A stretch of DNA of 64,000 nucleotides, taken from NCBI GenBank assembly GCA_030530775.1, contig JAUMUG010000003.1:277713-341712 (forward strand), written 5' to 3'. Position numbers and translations under genes: made by a program. Shown in pieces: positions 27,987 through 36,708 of the stretch (its first letter is position 1; each line of letters starts with the position of its first letter). The stretch is from Lautropia sp. GTDB lineage: Bacteria; Pseudomonadota; Gammaproteobacteria; Burkholderiales; Burkholderiaceae_E. The notes below the pieces were generated by a model. It ran no database searches. It saw only the letters and a program-made list of their open reading frames with translations, and was not told where the DNA came from.

Positions 27987-29551
27987 CTTTCTCCTTGTGT
28001 GCTGCTCCATGCAGCAAGCCTTGCGGCATCCGCAAGCCATGGTTTTACCACAGCCCCGGCGGCCGACCATGCATCGAGCGCACGCCACAGCGCCTGCTGA
28101 TCCGCAGGCGGACGTACGCTCATCCGTGCCCAGCCCGGCAATCCAAAAGACCGGGCATCACGCAATTTGATACCAGCCTGCCGCAGATGTGCGAGCAGAC
28201 CTTCCCATACTTCATCGTCACCTGTCCGGCCGGCCGGTGCTCTCTCCGGCGACAGGGACGGAGCCGGCAAATCGGCCGACGTCCGTTCACCGTTTGGATC
28301 GACAGGCGAGCGAGCGCAGAAAAAATGGCTGTCACTATCCAGAATCACCCAGCCCCTCGCACGCAATCCGGCCACCTGCCGTGCCTTCCAGTTCCGCAAC
28401 AACGCCAATGAATCACGCAGCCATGCCTGAGGGCCGGGTTCCATCCATTGCTGCAACAGCGCCACCCCATGCGAACCGATTTCCCACGACGGCGCCAGCT
28501 GCCGCATTTTTGCCAGCAGTCGCAACTGAAGACCGTCGCGCACCGATGCAGAAGGCGACACGGCGGGCGCGATCAGATAGGCCGCACGGATACCCGTCAG
28601 GCCCAGCGCCTTGTTGGGAGTGATCAACTGCCAGACCCGACCAAGAGCGCACGCATCGAGGCTGCCCTGCCCTTCGAGCCGCATCGGCGCATAGGCACGA
28701 TCCAGCACCAGCACATCCGGGGCCTGCAGCTGCTGCACCCATACCGGCAAGCCGGGTTGATTCACCCCCAACGGGCTGGAAGGTTCACAGGCCCAGATCA
28801 GTCGGATGCCCCGCCGACGGCTGCGCTGCCGATCCCGCGAGTCATCCCCGGCACCGCCGACCGATGCCGTCTCTTTCCCGAGCCGCCCGGGAGCAGGCCG
28901 GGTACGACGCGGCACATCCTCATGACCCGCGACCCCCGCCGATACCACGGGCGCCACCTTCGCCTCGGGCCTGCCATCACTGCACCGCTCCAATCCACTC
29001 ACGACACCCGAACCATCGATCACCTCGACATCACGAGACCGGGACATTCCCGGCAACGACCGATCGACTTCGGTGCCCGGCAAGCAGTGGACCGGCAGCC
29101 CCCAGGCTTCGGCTGCCCGCCGATAATCACCATAGGCATGCGCCGGCAGATGGACCGAAACGGGGGCGCCGGTTTCGGCCGCACGGTCAGTGTCCGTCTC
29201 CGATTCGGTGTCGATCAGGGTTTCAGGACCGGTTTCGGCGTCGGTATGGGTGCAAGAGGCTCCCCCGACGTTTTCGGCCGCAATCGCCACGACGGCCGCC
29301 GTGAGCCGAAAAATCAGCTCACTGCCACTGGCGCCGATCAGAATGCGCCGGGGATCGATACCATGCCATCGACCCAGCTGCCGACACAGCGCCGCATGGG
29401 AAGGATCGGGATAGGCGTCGGGCACCAGCCGCTGCAAGTACGAGAGCACCTGCAAACAGGGTCCGGCCGCATTGACGTTGGTGGAGAAATCGTGCGGCAC
29501 CGTCCCCTGGGCGTCCGGGCCGCCATGTCTTGAGGAAAGCGAGCTCACCAT
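27983..29551 (-). CDS. cobC: Threonine-phosphate decarboxylase (CobC/CobD type), with large insertions
   Basis: 522 aa PLP enzyme of aminotransferase fold I. It supplies (R)-1-amino-2-propanol phosphate for the cobalamin nucleotide loop. The N-terminus HDFSTNVNAAGP and LIGASGSELIFRL are family features. The PLP lysine is K314 in LITPNKALGLTGIRAAYL, and the C-terminal GLPGWARMSVRP contains the conserved Arg region. Family members are usually about 330-360 aa. The excess comes from three low-complexity segments (about 95-130, 162-247 and 425-447) rich in Asp, Glu, Thr, Gly and Arg. The catalytic core looks intact. It lies downstream of cbiB and overlaps the MenA-like gene. Confidence 0.87.
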   Translation of the reverse strand: MVSSLSSRHGGPDAQGTVPHDFSTNVNAAGPCLQVLSYLQRLVPDAYPDPSHAALCRQLGRWHGIDPRRILIGASGSELIFRLTAAVVAIAAENVGGASCTHTDAETGPETLIDTESETDTDRAAETGAPVSVHLPAHAYGDYRRAAEAWGLPVHCLPGTEVDRSLPGMSRSRDVEVIDGSGVVSGLERCSDGRPEAKVAPVVSAGVAGHEDVPRRTRPAPGRLGKETASVGGAGDDSRDRQRSRRRGIRLIWACEPSSPLGVNQPGLPVWVQQLQAPDVLVLDRAYAPMRLEGQGSLDACALGRVWQLITPNKALGLTGIRAAYLIAPAVSPSASVRDGLQLRLLAKMRQLAPSWEIGSHGVALLQQWMEPGPQAWLRDSLALLRNWKARQVAGLRARGWVILDSDSHFFCARSPVDPNGERTSADLPAPSLSPERAPAGRTGDDEVWEGLLAHLRQAGIKLRDARSFGLPGWARMSVRPPADQQALWRALDAWSAAGAVVKPWLADAARLAAWSSTQGER

Positions 29552-29646
29552 GGCCCGCCGATTATGCCATCAGCGACCCATCCGGGGCACCTGAGCCGTA
29601 GCAGGATCGCGGGCTACGACCATTGGGCAGACACCCATGTCGGTTA

Positions 29647-30678
29647 TCAAAGGGCCATCGGCCAGACACCTCTGCCCCATATCACGACCGCCGCTGGCTG
29701 AAACAGCGACGAACCCACCACGGCGGCCAACAGCCCGACGCTCGTCCAGACGACGCGGGCAGCGCGACGCTGTGCTCGACGGGTGTCGGCAGCCGTCGCC
29801 GACCGTGCCGATGGGTTCAGGCAATAAATGCCCGGTTTACCCAGGCGCACGCCGAGCCGCAGGGCCATGGCGGCCATCGGCCAGCCGCCGTTGGGTGATG
29901 GCGTACGCCGTGCCTCACTCGGCAGTCGGCGCCACTGCGCCCGGGGCGCGCCCAGCATCAGCAACAGTGCGCTCAACCGTGCCGGCACCCAGCTGAGCCC
30001 GTCATCGGCCCGGGCTGCCCATTTGCCGGCCCACAGCCATTGGCGGCCATGGCGCTCGGCCGGATAGCCCCACATCGCGTCCGCCGTGTTCGCAAAACGG
30101 TAAAGCACCGCACCGGGCAAACCCAACAGCGCAAACCAGAACAGCGGCGCCACCACCGAATCGTTCAGGTTCTCGGCCAGCGTCTCAATGGCAGCCTCGC
30201 GCACATCGGTCTCGTCCAATTGGCCGATATCACGGCTGACCAGCCAGCCCAGCCGCTCGCGCCCAGCCGTCAGCGACTGTGCCAATGCCGCCTCGACCGA
30301 GCCCACCTCATCGCGCAGCATCGCCCAGGACAACATGGATTTCAGACACAGCGCCATCGATGGCACTGCCAGCCACCACGGCAATCGCAGCAGCAAGTCC
30401 TGCAACGTCACGGCCAGCGACGCGGTCACGCCAGCCCCCAAACACCACGCCAGCGCGCCACGAACAAAGACGGACAGGTCGGAATGCTTGCGGGAAACGA
30501 CGGAAGATGCGGCCCCGTCGTGCCGATCGATCTCCGGCGCAATCCGCTCGCCCATCCATTGCAGACAATGGCCGATCCAGACCACCGGATGCCAACGCGC
30601 AGGCGGCTCTCCCCAACGGTGGTCGATCCACAGTGCCAACACCGGCACCAAGGCCAGCAACAGCGTATTCATCGACAC
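29647..30678 (-). CDS. cbiB: Adenosylcobinamide-phosphate synthase (CbiB/CobD)
   Basis: 343 aa inner-membrane protein that joins aminopropanol phosphate to adenosylcobyric acid. Conserved segments are DHRWGEPPARWHPVVWIG at the N-terminus, REAAIETLAENLNDSVVAPLFW, YRFANTADAMWGYP and PSPNGGWPMAAMALRLGV. Four to five hydrophobic helices are visible. It stands 237 bp downstream of cobJ and 95 bp ahead of cobC, with no start overlap, so it may have its own promoter in 30679-30915. Note the naming clash: this is CobD in Pseudomonas and CbiB in Salmonella. Confidence 0.93.
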   Translation of the reverse strand: MSMNTLLLALVPVLALWIDHRWGEPPARWHPVVWIGHCLQWMGERIAPEIDRHDGAASSVVSRKHSDLSVFVRGALAWCLGAGVTASLAVTLQDLLLRLPWWLAVPSMALCLKSMLSWAMLRDEVGSVEAALAQSLTAGRERLGWLVSRDIGQLDETDVREAAIETLAENLNDSVVAPLFWFALLGLPGAVLYRFANTADAMWGYPAERHGRQWLWAGKWAARADDGLSWVPARLSALLLMLGAPRAQWRRLPSEARRTPSPNGGWPMAAMALRLGVRLGKPGIYCLNPSARSATAADTRRAQRRAARVVWTSVGLLAAVVGSSLFQPAAVVIWGRGVWPMAL

Positions 30679-30915
30679 ATGCTCAACCGGTGGTGGACGC
30701 CGGCTCGACTTCTGGAAGACGGCTTATAATCATACGCCCAATCATCTCAGCACCTGATGAATTTGCGCCGACGACATGCCGGGCCACCCTTCGTCCCGAT
30801 CGCCAGGACGCCACACGGCATCACCCGCCATGATGAGGGCTGACGGCATCGAAGCACTCCTGGTTCGTCGATCCGCTGCGGCCGGATGGGCCCTGCATCG
30901 GAAGCGTCCGCAAAG

Positions 30916-31917
30916 TCAAGATGCATCCTCCATGGGTTCGGCCAGACAGTCGGCGATATAGTCCACCGGCAGGCGATGACGCGCAGCCAACGTCTCGAGA
31001 CCGTCACCGGCGGCATGATCGGCATGCAACGATGCCAACCAACCGTTCAGCCCGCTCGACAGCGAACGGCCCGAATGCTCACCTTCCTTAAGCCCTTTGC
31101 CGCCGCCGACCTCGTATTTATGGGCATAGCCGCGTGGTGTCACCATCAGACCATCGCGCAGCACGGTATTGCTGTTGCCGATCAGCACCGTGGACAACAT
31201 GCCGATATCGGCCTCGGCCATTTTCGCGAGCGTGGTGAATTCGATCCGCTCGCGCCGGCGATAGGCGCTCTTGACGATCGCCACCGGCGTTTCGGGGTCG
31301 CGATGGCGCAGAAACAGCCGCTGCGCTTGCACGATCTGCCGAGTGCGCCGGCCGCTTTTCGGGTTGTAGAGTGCCACCACGAAGTCTGCAGCGGCAGCCG
31401 CATCCAGTCGACGTGCGATCGTCGGCCACGGCGTCAGCAGATCGGAAAGCGAGACCGAGCAGAAATCATGTGTCAGCGGTGCCCCCACCAGCGCCGCGCA
31501 GCTGTTGATCGCCGATGCACCGGGAATCACCTCGACCTGAATCCCCTCGCCGAGACGTTTGGTCTCGTTGCCTTCGGCATCGACCTCGACATGCACCTCG
31601 GGCGGTGTCCAGCCGACCTGAAACAGCACTTCGAAGGTCGGTCCCGCCATACCGTATACGCCGGCATCACCCGACGAAATCAGTGCCACCTTCTTGCCTC
31701 GGCGTGCCCGGTCCAGCGCTTCGATGGCGCGGTCCAGCTCCTCGGTCATGCTCTTGCGGATGATCTCCTTGCCCTCGATCAGATCCTTGACGAGCTTGAT
31801 ATAGGTGACATAGCCAATGATGGTATCGGCCTCGGCAATCGCCGCACGCGCCCGCACGGACATATGCTCGACGTTGCCCGGGCCGATGCCGACCAACATG
31901 ATTTTTCCGGATGACAT
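30916..31917 (-). CDS. cobJ: Precorrin-3B / cobalt-precorrin-3 C17-methyltransferase (ring contraction)
   Basis: 333 aa. The N-terminal tetrapyrrole methylase domain (1-~240) has the glycine-rich SAM loop VGIGPGNVEHMS, then VALISSGDAGVYGMAGP, EVIPGASAINSCAALVGAPL and the C-terminal IVKSAYRRRERI segment. This enzyme methylates C17 and drives ring contraction in corrin synthesis. About 70 extra C-terminal residues follow the methylase domain (GYAHKYEVGGGKGL onward), a feature I would not assign to a domain. ATG 31917 fits the family start. It lies 144 bp downstream of cbiM. Confidence 0.93.
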   Translation of the reverse strand: MSSGKIMLVGIGPGNVEHMSVRARAAIAEADTIIGYVTYIKLVKDLIEGKEIIRKSMTEELDRAIEALDRARRGKKVALISSGDAGVYGMAGPTFEVLFQVGWTPPEVHVEVDAEGNETKRLGEGIQVEVIPGASAINSCAALVGAPLTHDFCSVSLSDLLTPWPTIARRLDAAAAADFVVALYNPKSGRRTRQIVQAQRLFLRHRDPETPVAIVKSAYRRRERIEFTTLAKMAEADIGMLSTVLIGNSNTVLRDGLMVTPRGYAHKYEVGGGKGLKEGEHSGRSLSSGLNGWLASLHADHAAGDGLETLAARHRLPVDYIADCLAEPMEDAS

Positions 31918-32061
31918 GGACAAACAAAACTCCCGGTGCTCGGCACCCCAGATCGACATCGACAAACAAAATGGCAAAGACCCGCCAGAACCCGGCAAGC
32001 CTCCGCAACGTATCGAATGGCCGTCAGCCCGCGCAGCAGCGGCCATTTTTCAAAGAGCAGA

Positions 32062-32718
32062 TCAGACACCGGCGCCGACGCGATCCACCCAGCTCTCATC
32101 GAGCGACAACCGGGACAAACGCGAAAACCGGCCCGGCTTCATACGACGTGCCAACAGCACCATGCAGACGGTCAACACAGGCTCCAGCGCCACCAGCAGC
32201 AGATAGGAGGAAGCAAAGCGGCCCCAGTCGGCGAGCGGCGCCGGATCGGTACTGACCGACAGCCAGAAGCCGACCATCAGCGTCACGCCCGCGTAATAAA
32301 CGGCATCCAACTTGACGACATTGGCCAGCGTCAGGCGCCGCATGCTCTTGCCAAGGGTGTAGTGCACCGCCATCAACGGCACGGCAAGACTCAGGAAGTT
32401 GACCGCCAGATGCACCAGGTCCTGCGGCTCGAACAACACCGCCTGCAGCAACAACCCCACGCCAAAGCCGAACAAAGTCGGCAAAAAACCAAACAACAGA
32501 TAGATCGGCATGGCGCCCACCAGATGCAACTCGGAAGGCCCGATCGGCATATGCCAGAGCTGCATCAGCACCGAAAAGAAAAATGCGGCCAACGAGGTGC
32601 GGAACAGATTGACCGGATTCCCGAACAACGGTTTGGCATGCACGAGCAGCACACCACTTGCTGCTACGGCGGCCATGGCCAGTTTTGCCTGCGGCAGGAT
32701 ACCAATTTCGATATGCAT
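32062..32718 (-). CDS. cbiM: CbiM-type cobalt ECF permease subunit (solo)
   Basis: 218 aa membrane protein beginning MHIEIGILPQAK. In CbiM and NikM the N-terminal Met-His pair is part of the metal site, and that position is kept here. About six to seven helices follow, with LWHMPIGPSELHLVGAMPIY and the conserved His-containing AVHYTLGKSMRRL. The ATG at 32718 has an AGGAG 8 nt upstream; the open frame above it is not used because the family starts with MHI. CbiN, CbiQ and CbiO are absent, so energising partners are missing from the locus. The position inside the cobalamin operon supports cobalt as substrate. Confidence 0.87.
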   Translation of the reverse strand: MHIEIGILPQAKLAMAAVAASGVLLVHAKPLFGNPVNLFRTSLAAFFFSVLMQLWHMPIGPSELHLVGAMPIYLLFGFLPTLFGFGVGLLLQAVLFEPQDLVHLAVNFLSLAVPLMAVHYTLGKSMRRLTLANVVKLDAVYYAGVTLMVGFWLSVSTDPAPLADWGRFASSYLLLVALEPVLTVCMVLLARRMKPGRFSRLSRLSLDESWVDRVGAGV

Positions 32719-32939
32719 GACGACACTCCTTTGCGCAGCCCTGCGGGCTGCAAAAAAAAACGGGGCTGCTCCGACCTCGGCGACTTGCCGGTCAAACACA
32801 CGCCCTGCGACTGAAAAAACCGGCTATGAAAAACCAGAACGACAAAAAACCCCATGTCGAAACCCATCCTCGACGACACCTGGGATGCTGTGCTTCGAGA
32901 GCACCTTCGACCAATGAAGCACGACGACCAAAACGCGGC
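32719..32939 (-). promoter_or_regulatory. Leader between cbiG-C and cbiM with T9 run and alternative hairpins
   Basis: On the minus strand, reading toward cbiM, a GCAGCCC copy precedes a T9 run (32760-32752). After the run comes GCAGCCC-GCA-GGGCTGC (32751-32735), followed directly by the cbiM ribosome-binding site. GGGCTGC can pair with either GCAGCCC copy. This may be a partial terminator or translational control element, or simply a hairpin. No known riboswitch is recognised here. Confidence 0.3.
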
Positions 32940-33455
32940 TCACCGCCTGCCTCCCTGCAGAACCCGGTTCGACATCACTGCATCCGGCAGCACCGCCACC
33001 GACACGGTGGCATTGCGGCCGTCCGTACCACGCAGCTTGTGTTTTTCGACCAGCAAGGCAGACGTCGATACGGCCGAAAAGACTCCAGAACCGGTATCCA
33101 TCCCCGCCCGCCGCTGCAATGTTTCTCCCGCCACCAGCAAGGCTGCCGCCTCACTGACCGACGGCGTGCCGGTGTATTTGCGTACCAGCTCACTGGGATT
33201 CGGCACTTCGACCCGTGCCAGCTCGGCGGCGGTATAAAAGCGGATCGGCACGCCACGCTCGGCCATCAGTTGCTGCATCGCCGGCTCATCGGCTTTCAGA
33301 TCGATACTGGCCAATGCCAGCACATGGGCCCAACTGGCTCCGGCCTGCGCCAAAGCCTGCTCGATGGCGGCAGCCAAGGTTTCAGGGGGCGTGCCACGAT
33401 CACAGCCCAGGCCCAGCGCCAAAGTCTTTTCTGCCATCGACTGCGTCTCCCTCAT
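32940..33455 (-). CDS. CbiG C-terminal-domain / CobE-like protein
   Basis: 171 aa. ALGLGCDRGTPPETLAAAI is the CbiG-C/CobE start motif. Further matches are LASIDLKADEPAMQQLM, IRFYTAAELARVEVPNPSELV, GTPSVSEAAALLVAG and a final VAVLPD-type strand. In the anaerobic pathway CbiG opens the ring-A lactone of cobalt-precorrin-5A; CobE is its C-terminal homologue in aerobic pathways. Here it is encoded separately from the N-terminal domain. The start overlaps the end of that gene by 4 bp; an internal ATG at 33437 is possible. Confidence 0.87.
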   Translation of the reverse strand: MRETQSMAEKTLALGLGCDRGTPPETLAAAIEQALAQAGASWAHVLALASIDLKADEPAMQQLMAERGVPIRFYTAAELARVEVPNPSELVRKYTGTPSVSEAAALLVAGETLQRRAGMDTGSGVFSAVSTSALLVEKHKLRGTDGRNATVSVAVLPDAVMSNRVLQGGRR

Positions 33456-34237
33456 GGCGAACCCACCGTTTGCACGGTGTCTCTGCCGTCTTCTGCCCGC
33501 TGGTCATGCGGCGGCCGATAGACCACCAGCCGCTCGGCCCATCGATGCCAGCAAGCTTCGTCGATCGGCTGATGAGTAATCCACAGCACCGCCCGATGAT
33601 GCTCGGGGCGCACTTGCGCAAAGTCATCCAGCAGCTCGACATTGGCCGGCAGCGGCGTGGCACGAGTCCACCAATGGCGGCTGCCGGCATCCTGCACCAG
33701 TGCGATCGGCTCGGCGTTGACGACGGCTGCCGACACGCGCGTGACGTTGATCTTGGGCGCTTCGACCTTCCAGCCCAGATGGCGGCCCAGAATATCGACC
33801 GGAATCGTGTTGCCGACATCGGAGGCCGTGGTCAACACGGCGGTCGCTCCCAGCAGATCGGCCACCCGTTCGGCCCATTCGTTGGCGCCGCCGACATGCC
33901 CCGACAACATCGGCACCACATGACGGGCGGCATCATCGACGACGATCACACCGGGGTCTTCTTCCTTGCTGCGCAAGTGCGGCGCAATCAGCCGAACCAC
34001 CGCACCCAGTGACACGAAGCAGACGATCTGATCGAAGCGCTGCATCAGCGTACCGACCGAATCCTTCAGCGCCCCCCGATAGACCTGCACCGGATTGGGC
34101 AGGCCGGCAAAGACCGACGCGAATTTTTCTGAAGTGATGACATGCGCGCAGGGCAGCGAACGTGCCAGTTCGGCCGCCTTGGCCGTGCCATGTCTGGTGA
34201 TGGCCAGCAGGCAGATGCGCACATTTTCATTCGACAT
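33452..34237 (-). CDS. cbiG: CbiG N-terminal/central domain protein (cobalt-precorrin-5A hydrolase part)
   Basis: 261 aa. The start NVRICLLAITRHGTAKAAELA and the segments VCFVSLGAVVRLIAPHLRSK, DPGVIVVDDAARHVVPMLSGHVGGANEWA and LTTASDVGNTIPVDILGR are CbiG N-terminal and middle domain signatures. With the CbiG-C protein downstream it makes up the two halves of CbiG, which removes the C20 fragment as acetaldehyde during ring contraction. ATG 34237 matches the family start; the frame runs on to 34330. It lies 106 bp below cobI. Confidence 0.9.
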   Translation of the reverse strand: MSNENVRICLLAITRHGTAKAAELARSLPCAHVITSEKFASVFAGLPNPVQVYRGALKDSVGTLMQRFDQIVCFVSLGAVVRLIAPHLRSKEEDPGVIVVDDAARHVVPMLSGHVGGANEWAERVADLLGATAVLTTASDVGNTIPVDILGRHLGWKVEAPKINVTRVSAAVVNAEPIALVQDAGSRHWWTRATPLPANVELLDDFAQVRPEHHRAVLWITHQPIDEACWHRWAERLVVYRPPHDQRAEDGRDTVQTVGSP

Positions 34238-34343
34238 ACCCGCATCGCCCACCCGGGATACGTCGCCATCCGCCGACCGGTAATCATGTGTGCCGGTGCT
34301 GGCAACTTGGTATCGATGATCCTTGGACATGCGTTCGAGCCCC

Positions 34344-35198
34344 CTACACTTTCGGTCCGGTTTTCTTCAGACAGCCTTTGATGCGTTCACCGCGCACACG
34401 GTGATGACTTTTGATCACCATCAGCGACAGATAGCTGATCTCGGCGCCACGCAGCTGCAGCAGATTGCGGCCACTGAGCGTGCGTTCATCCTCGGCGCCG
34501 ACCCGCTCGATGAAATGCGCGCCGTCCAGCAATCCGCGCTGCTCCAACCAGTTCAACAGTTCATCGATCAACGGTTTGATTTTCATCAGCACCAATGTAT
34601 CGAAATCCGCCAGCAGCCGATCCAGCACCGCCACCCCATAGGCCGCCGGCACCACCGCCACCGTGTCGTCCTGCTCGGCGACCGCTTCGCCGACCGCTGC
34701 ACAGGCTGCCGTGAACGCATTGACACCCGAAATCACCGGTGTCCGGATACGTCCGTCCAGCTCGCGCACGGTACGTGCCAGATGCCCAAAAGTCGCATAA
34801 GTGCTGGCGTCCCCCTCGACCAGGAACATCACGTCACGCCCGGCCTCCAGCCAGGGCAGCACGGTCTGCGCCCCGTTCATCCAGGCCCGCGCCAGCTTCT
34901 CGGCATCGTGCGTCATCGGAAAGATCACCGACCGGTGCTCGGCTACCGGCTCCAACCCCGCCCGCAGCGCGATATCCAGCGCGTAGCTGGGCGTCTTGCC
35001 GCTTCGCACCGGATAGACCCAGACCGTATCGCGCCGCTGCAGCGCGGCCCAGGCACCACGGGTGATCAGATCCGGATCGCCCGGCCCCAGTGAAACACCG
35101 AACAGACGGCCGGGTTCCCCGGACGGCTTCACTGGTGCTTGCACCCCAGCCGTTTCCCGTTGCAACGCATCATCGCGCATATCGTCACCATCCTTCAC
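34344..35198 (-). CDS. cobI: Precorrin-2 / cobalt-factor II C20-methyltransferase
   Basis: 284 aa tetrapyrrole methylase. LFGVSLGPGDPDLITRGAWAAL carries the SAM-binding GxGPGDP-type loop. Further family features are VFPMT-like VIFPMTHDAEKLARAW, DVMFLVEGDASTYATFGHL and TPVISGVNAFTAACAAVG. It adds the C20 methyl group in the second methylation of corrin synthesis. The first ~30 residues are an extra polar lead. ATG 35198 is used; an ATG six codons later (35180) is equally possible. Between it and cobL lie 164 bp without features. Confidence 0.92.
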   Translation of the reverse strand: MKDGDDMRDDALQRETAGVQAPVKPSGEPGRLFGVSLGPGDPDLITRGAWAALQRRDTVWVYPVRSGKTPSYALDIALRAGLEPVAEHRSVIFPMTHDAEKLARAWMNGAQTVLPWLEAGRDVMFLVEGDASTYATFGHLARTVRELDGRIRTPVISGVNAFTAACAAVGEAVAEQDDTVAVVPAAYGVAVLDRLLADFDTLVLMKIKPLIDELLNWLEQRGLLDGAHFIERVGAEDERTLSGRNLLQLRGAEISYLSLMVIKSHHRVRGERIKGCLKKTGPKV

Positions 35199-35362
35199 CA
35201 GTGGAGTTCATCAAATCCATCATGCTGCGCCGGTTCCTGCGTGGCACGTTCAACGAAACTTCGGCACCGAACCGCATCGACCCGCACTTCCTCATCCGCC
35301 CGCGCTGAAACCTCATCCGACCATGCCGCAAGCTTGGGGGCCCCACGACCGAGCATCCATCC

Positions 35363-36676
35363 CTACGCCGCTTCCACCTTGTGTACACAGACCAGCCACA
35401 CCGGGTTTTCGGCGGCCAGTCGGTGCATATGCAGAATCGGCTTGCTGCGCGATGCCTGCAGTTGCAGCACATCCCATTCGAGATCCTCGGCGGCTGCGCT
35501 CAACACCCCGGTGGCTGTCGCCAGGTTCTGCAAAGTCACAAAATTCATCACCAGATGGCCCCCCGGTTTCAGGCGCTGCAGCACCAGACCGATCAGTCCG
35601 GCCAATCCGCCGCCGGAGCCGCCGATGAACACCGCATCCGGATCGGGCCACTGCGCCAAACCTTCCGGCGCCCTGGCGTGCAGTACGGTGTAGTTCGACA
35701 CGCCGAAGGCATCGCGGTTCTGTTCTATATGGACGATATCGGTGGCATTCTTTTCGACGGCATACACATGGCCACACCGGCACAAGCGCGCCGCTTCAAG
35801 CCCGACCGACCCACTGCCGGCGCCGATGTCCCAGACGATGCTGTCCACCCGCAGCTGCAGCCGCGCCAGCGACACTGCCCGAACCTCCTGTTTGGTGATC
35901 AGGCCGCCACTGCCATCACCCTTGGGCTGGCGCTGCCGGTAGGCACTGTCGGCCAGGCCCATCAGCACCGGCTTCCGGCGGGGTTCCTGCCGCCACAGCA
36001 GCACCACATTGACCGGCGCAAATTCCATGCTGGCCGCTTCTTCGATGGCCAGCCGTGGATGAATCCGCTCATCGGGCAACGATAGGTTTTCGGCCACGGT
36101 CATCTGGAAATCACCGGCCAATCCTTCGAGCACCATCAACCGGGCAATGCGCTCCGGTGTATTGGCCGGTCCGGTAAACAGCATCAGTCGGTCGTGCTCA
36201 CGCAGCGCCTGCGCCAGGGCATACAAGCCGTGTTCGGGCCCGGCACCGCGCTGCCATTCGCCGGCATCCCTGCCATGCACCGACACGATCCGCGCATCCT
36301 GCCAGGTCAGTCCGATGCGCGCGCATGCCAGCTGCAACGTCGACACGTTCGGAATGATGTCCAGCGCATCGACACACAATCTGGATGCGAGATAAGCGGC
36401 AATCCCATGACAAAGCGGATCGCCGGTAGCCAGCACCACCACGCTCCGATTGGCCGCCCGTGCTTCCTCGACCCAGAGCGGCACCTGCCCGAGCTGGCCG
36501 CTCATATCCCGCCGGGTGCCTTCCGGCTTGCATTCGGATGCAAACAAAGCCAGCGTCCGGGCTACACCGATCAACAGATCGGCCTGGCGGATATAGGCCA
36601 ACGCCGTCGGCGTCAGGCTGGCCACGCCATCATCCAGCACACCGATCACGCGGCAGGGGTTCGGGTCTTTTTTCAT
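35363..36676 (-). CDS. cobL: Precorrin-6Y C5,15-methyltransferase (CbiE-CbiT fusion)
   Basis: 437 aa bifunctional enzyme. Residues 1-~215 are the CbiE tetrapyrrole methylase (VIGVLDDGVASLTPTALAYI, VLATGDPLCHGIAAYLA, IIPNVSTLQLACARIGL). Residues ~245-437 are the CbiT Rossmann methyltransferase/decarboxylase (ITKQEVRAVSLARLQL, WDIGAGSGSVGLEAARL, DAVFIGGSGGGLAGLI). It methylates C5 and C15 and decarboxylates the C12 acetate. ATG 36676 fits the CbiE start. It follows cbiD by 32 bp. Confidence 0.95.
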   Translation of the reverse strand: MKKDPNPCRVIGVLDDGVASLTPTALAYIRQADLLIGVARTLALFASECKPEGTRRDMSGQLGQVPLWVEEARAANRSVVVLATGDPLCHGIAAYLASRLCVDALDIIPNVSTLQLACARIGLTWQDARIVSVHGRDAGEWQRGAGPEHGLYALAQALREHDRLMLFTGPANTPERIARLMVLEGLAGDFQMTVAENLSLPDERIHPRLAIEEAASMEFAPVNVVLLWRQEPRRKPVLMGLADSAYRQRQPKGDGSGGLITKQEVRAVSLARLQLRVDSIVWDIGAGSGSVGLEAARLCRCGHVYAVEKNATDIVHIEQNRDAFGVSNYTVLHARAPEGLAQWPDPDAVFIGGSGGGLAGLIGLVLQRLKPGGHLVMNFVTLQNLATATGVLSAAAEDLEWDVLQLQASRSKPILHMHRLAAENPVWLVCVHKVEAA

Positions 36677-36708
36677 GCTTCGTTCCTGTCCGATGGTTTG
36701 TGCACCGA

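Noticed and set aside
30679..30915. Second cobalamin riboswitch before cbiB
   Set aside because: No CCCCCGCAAC core or GGGAAGG block on the minus strand; only a generic gap that may hold a promoter.
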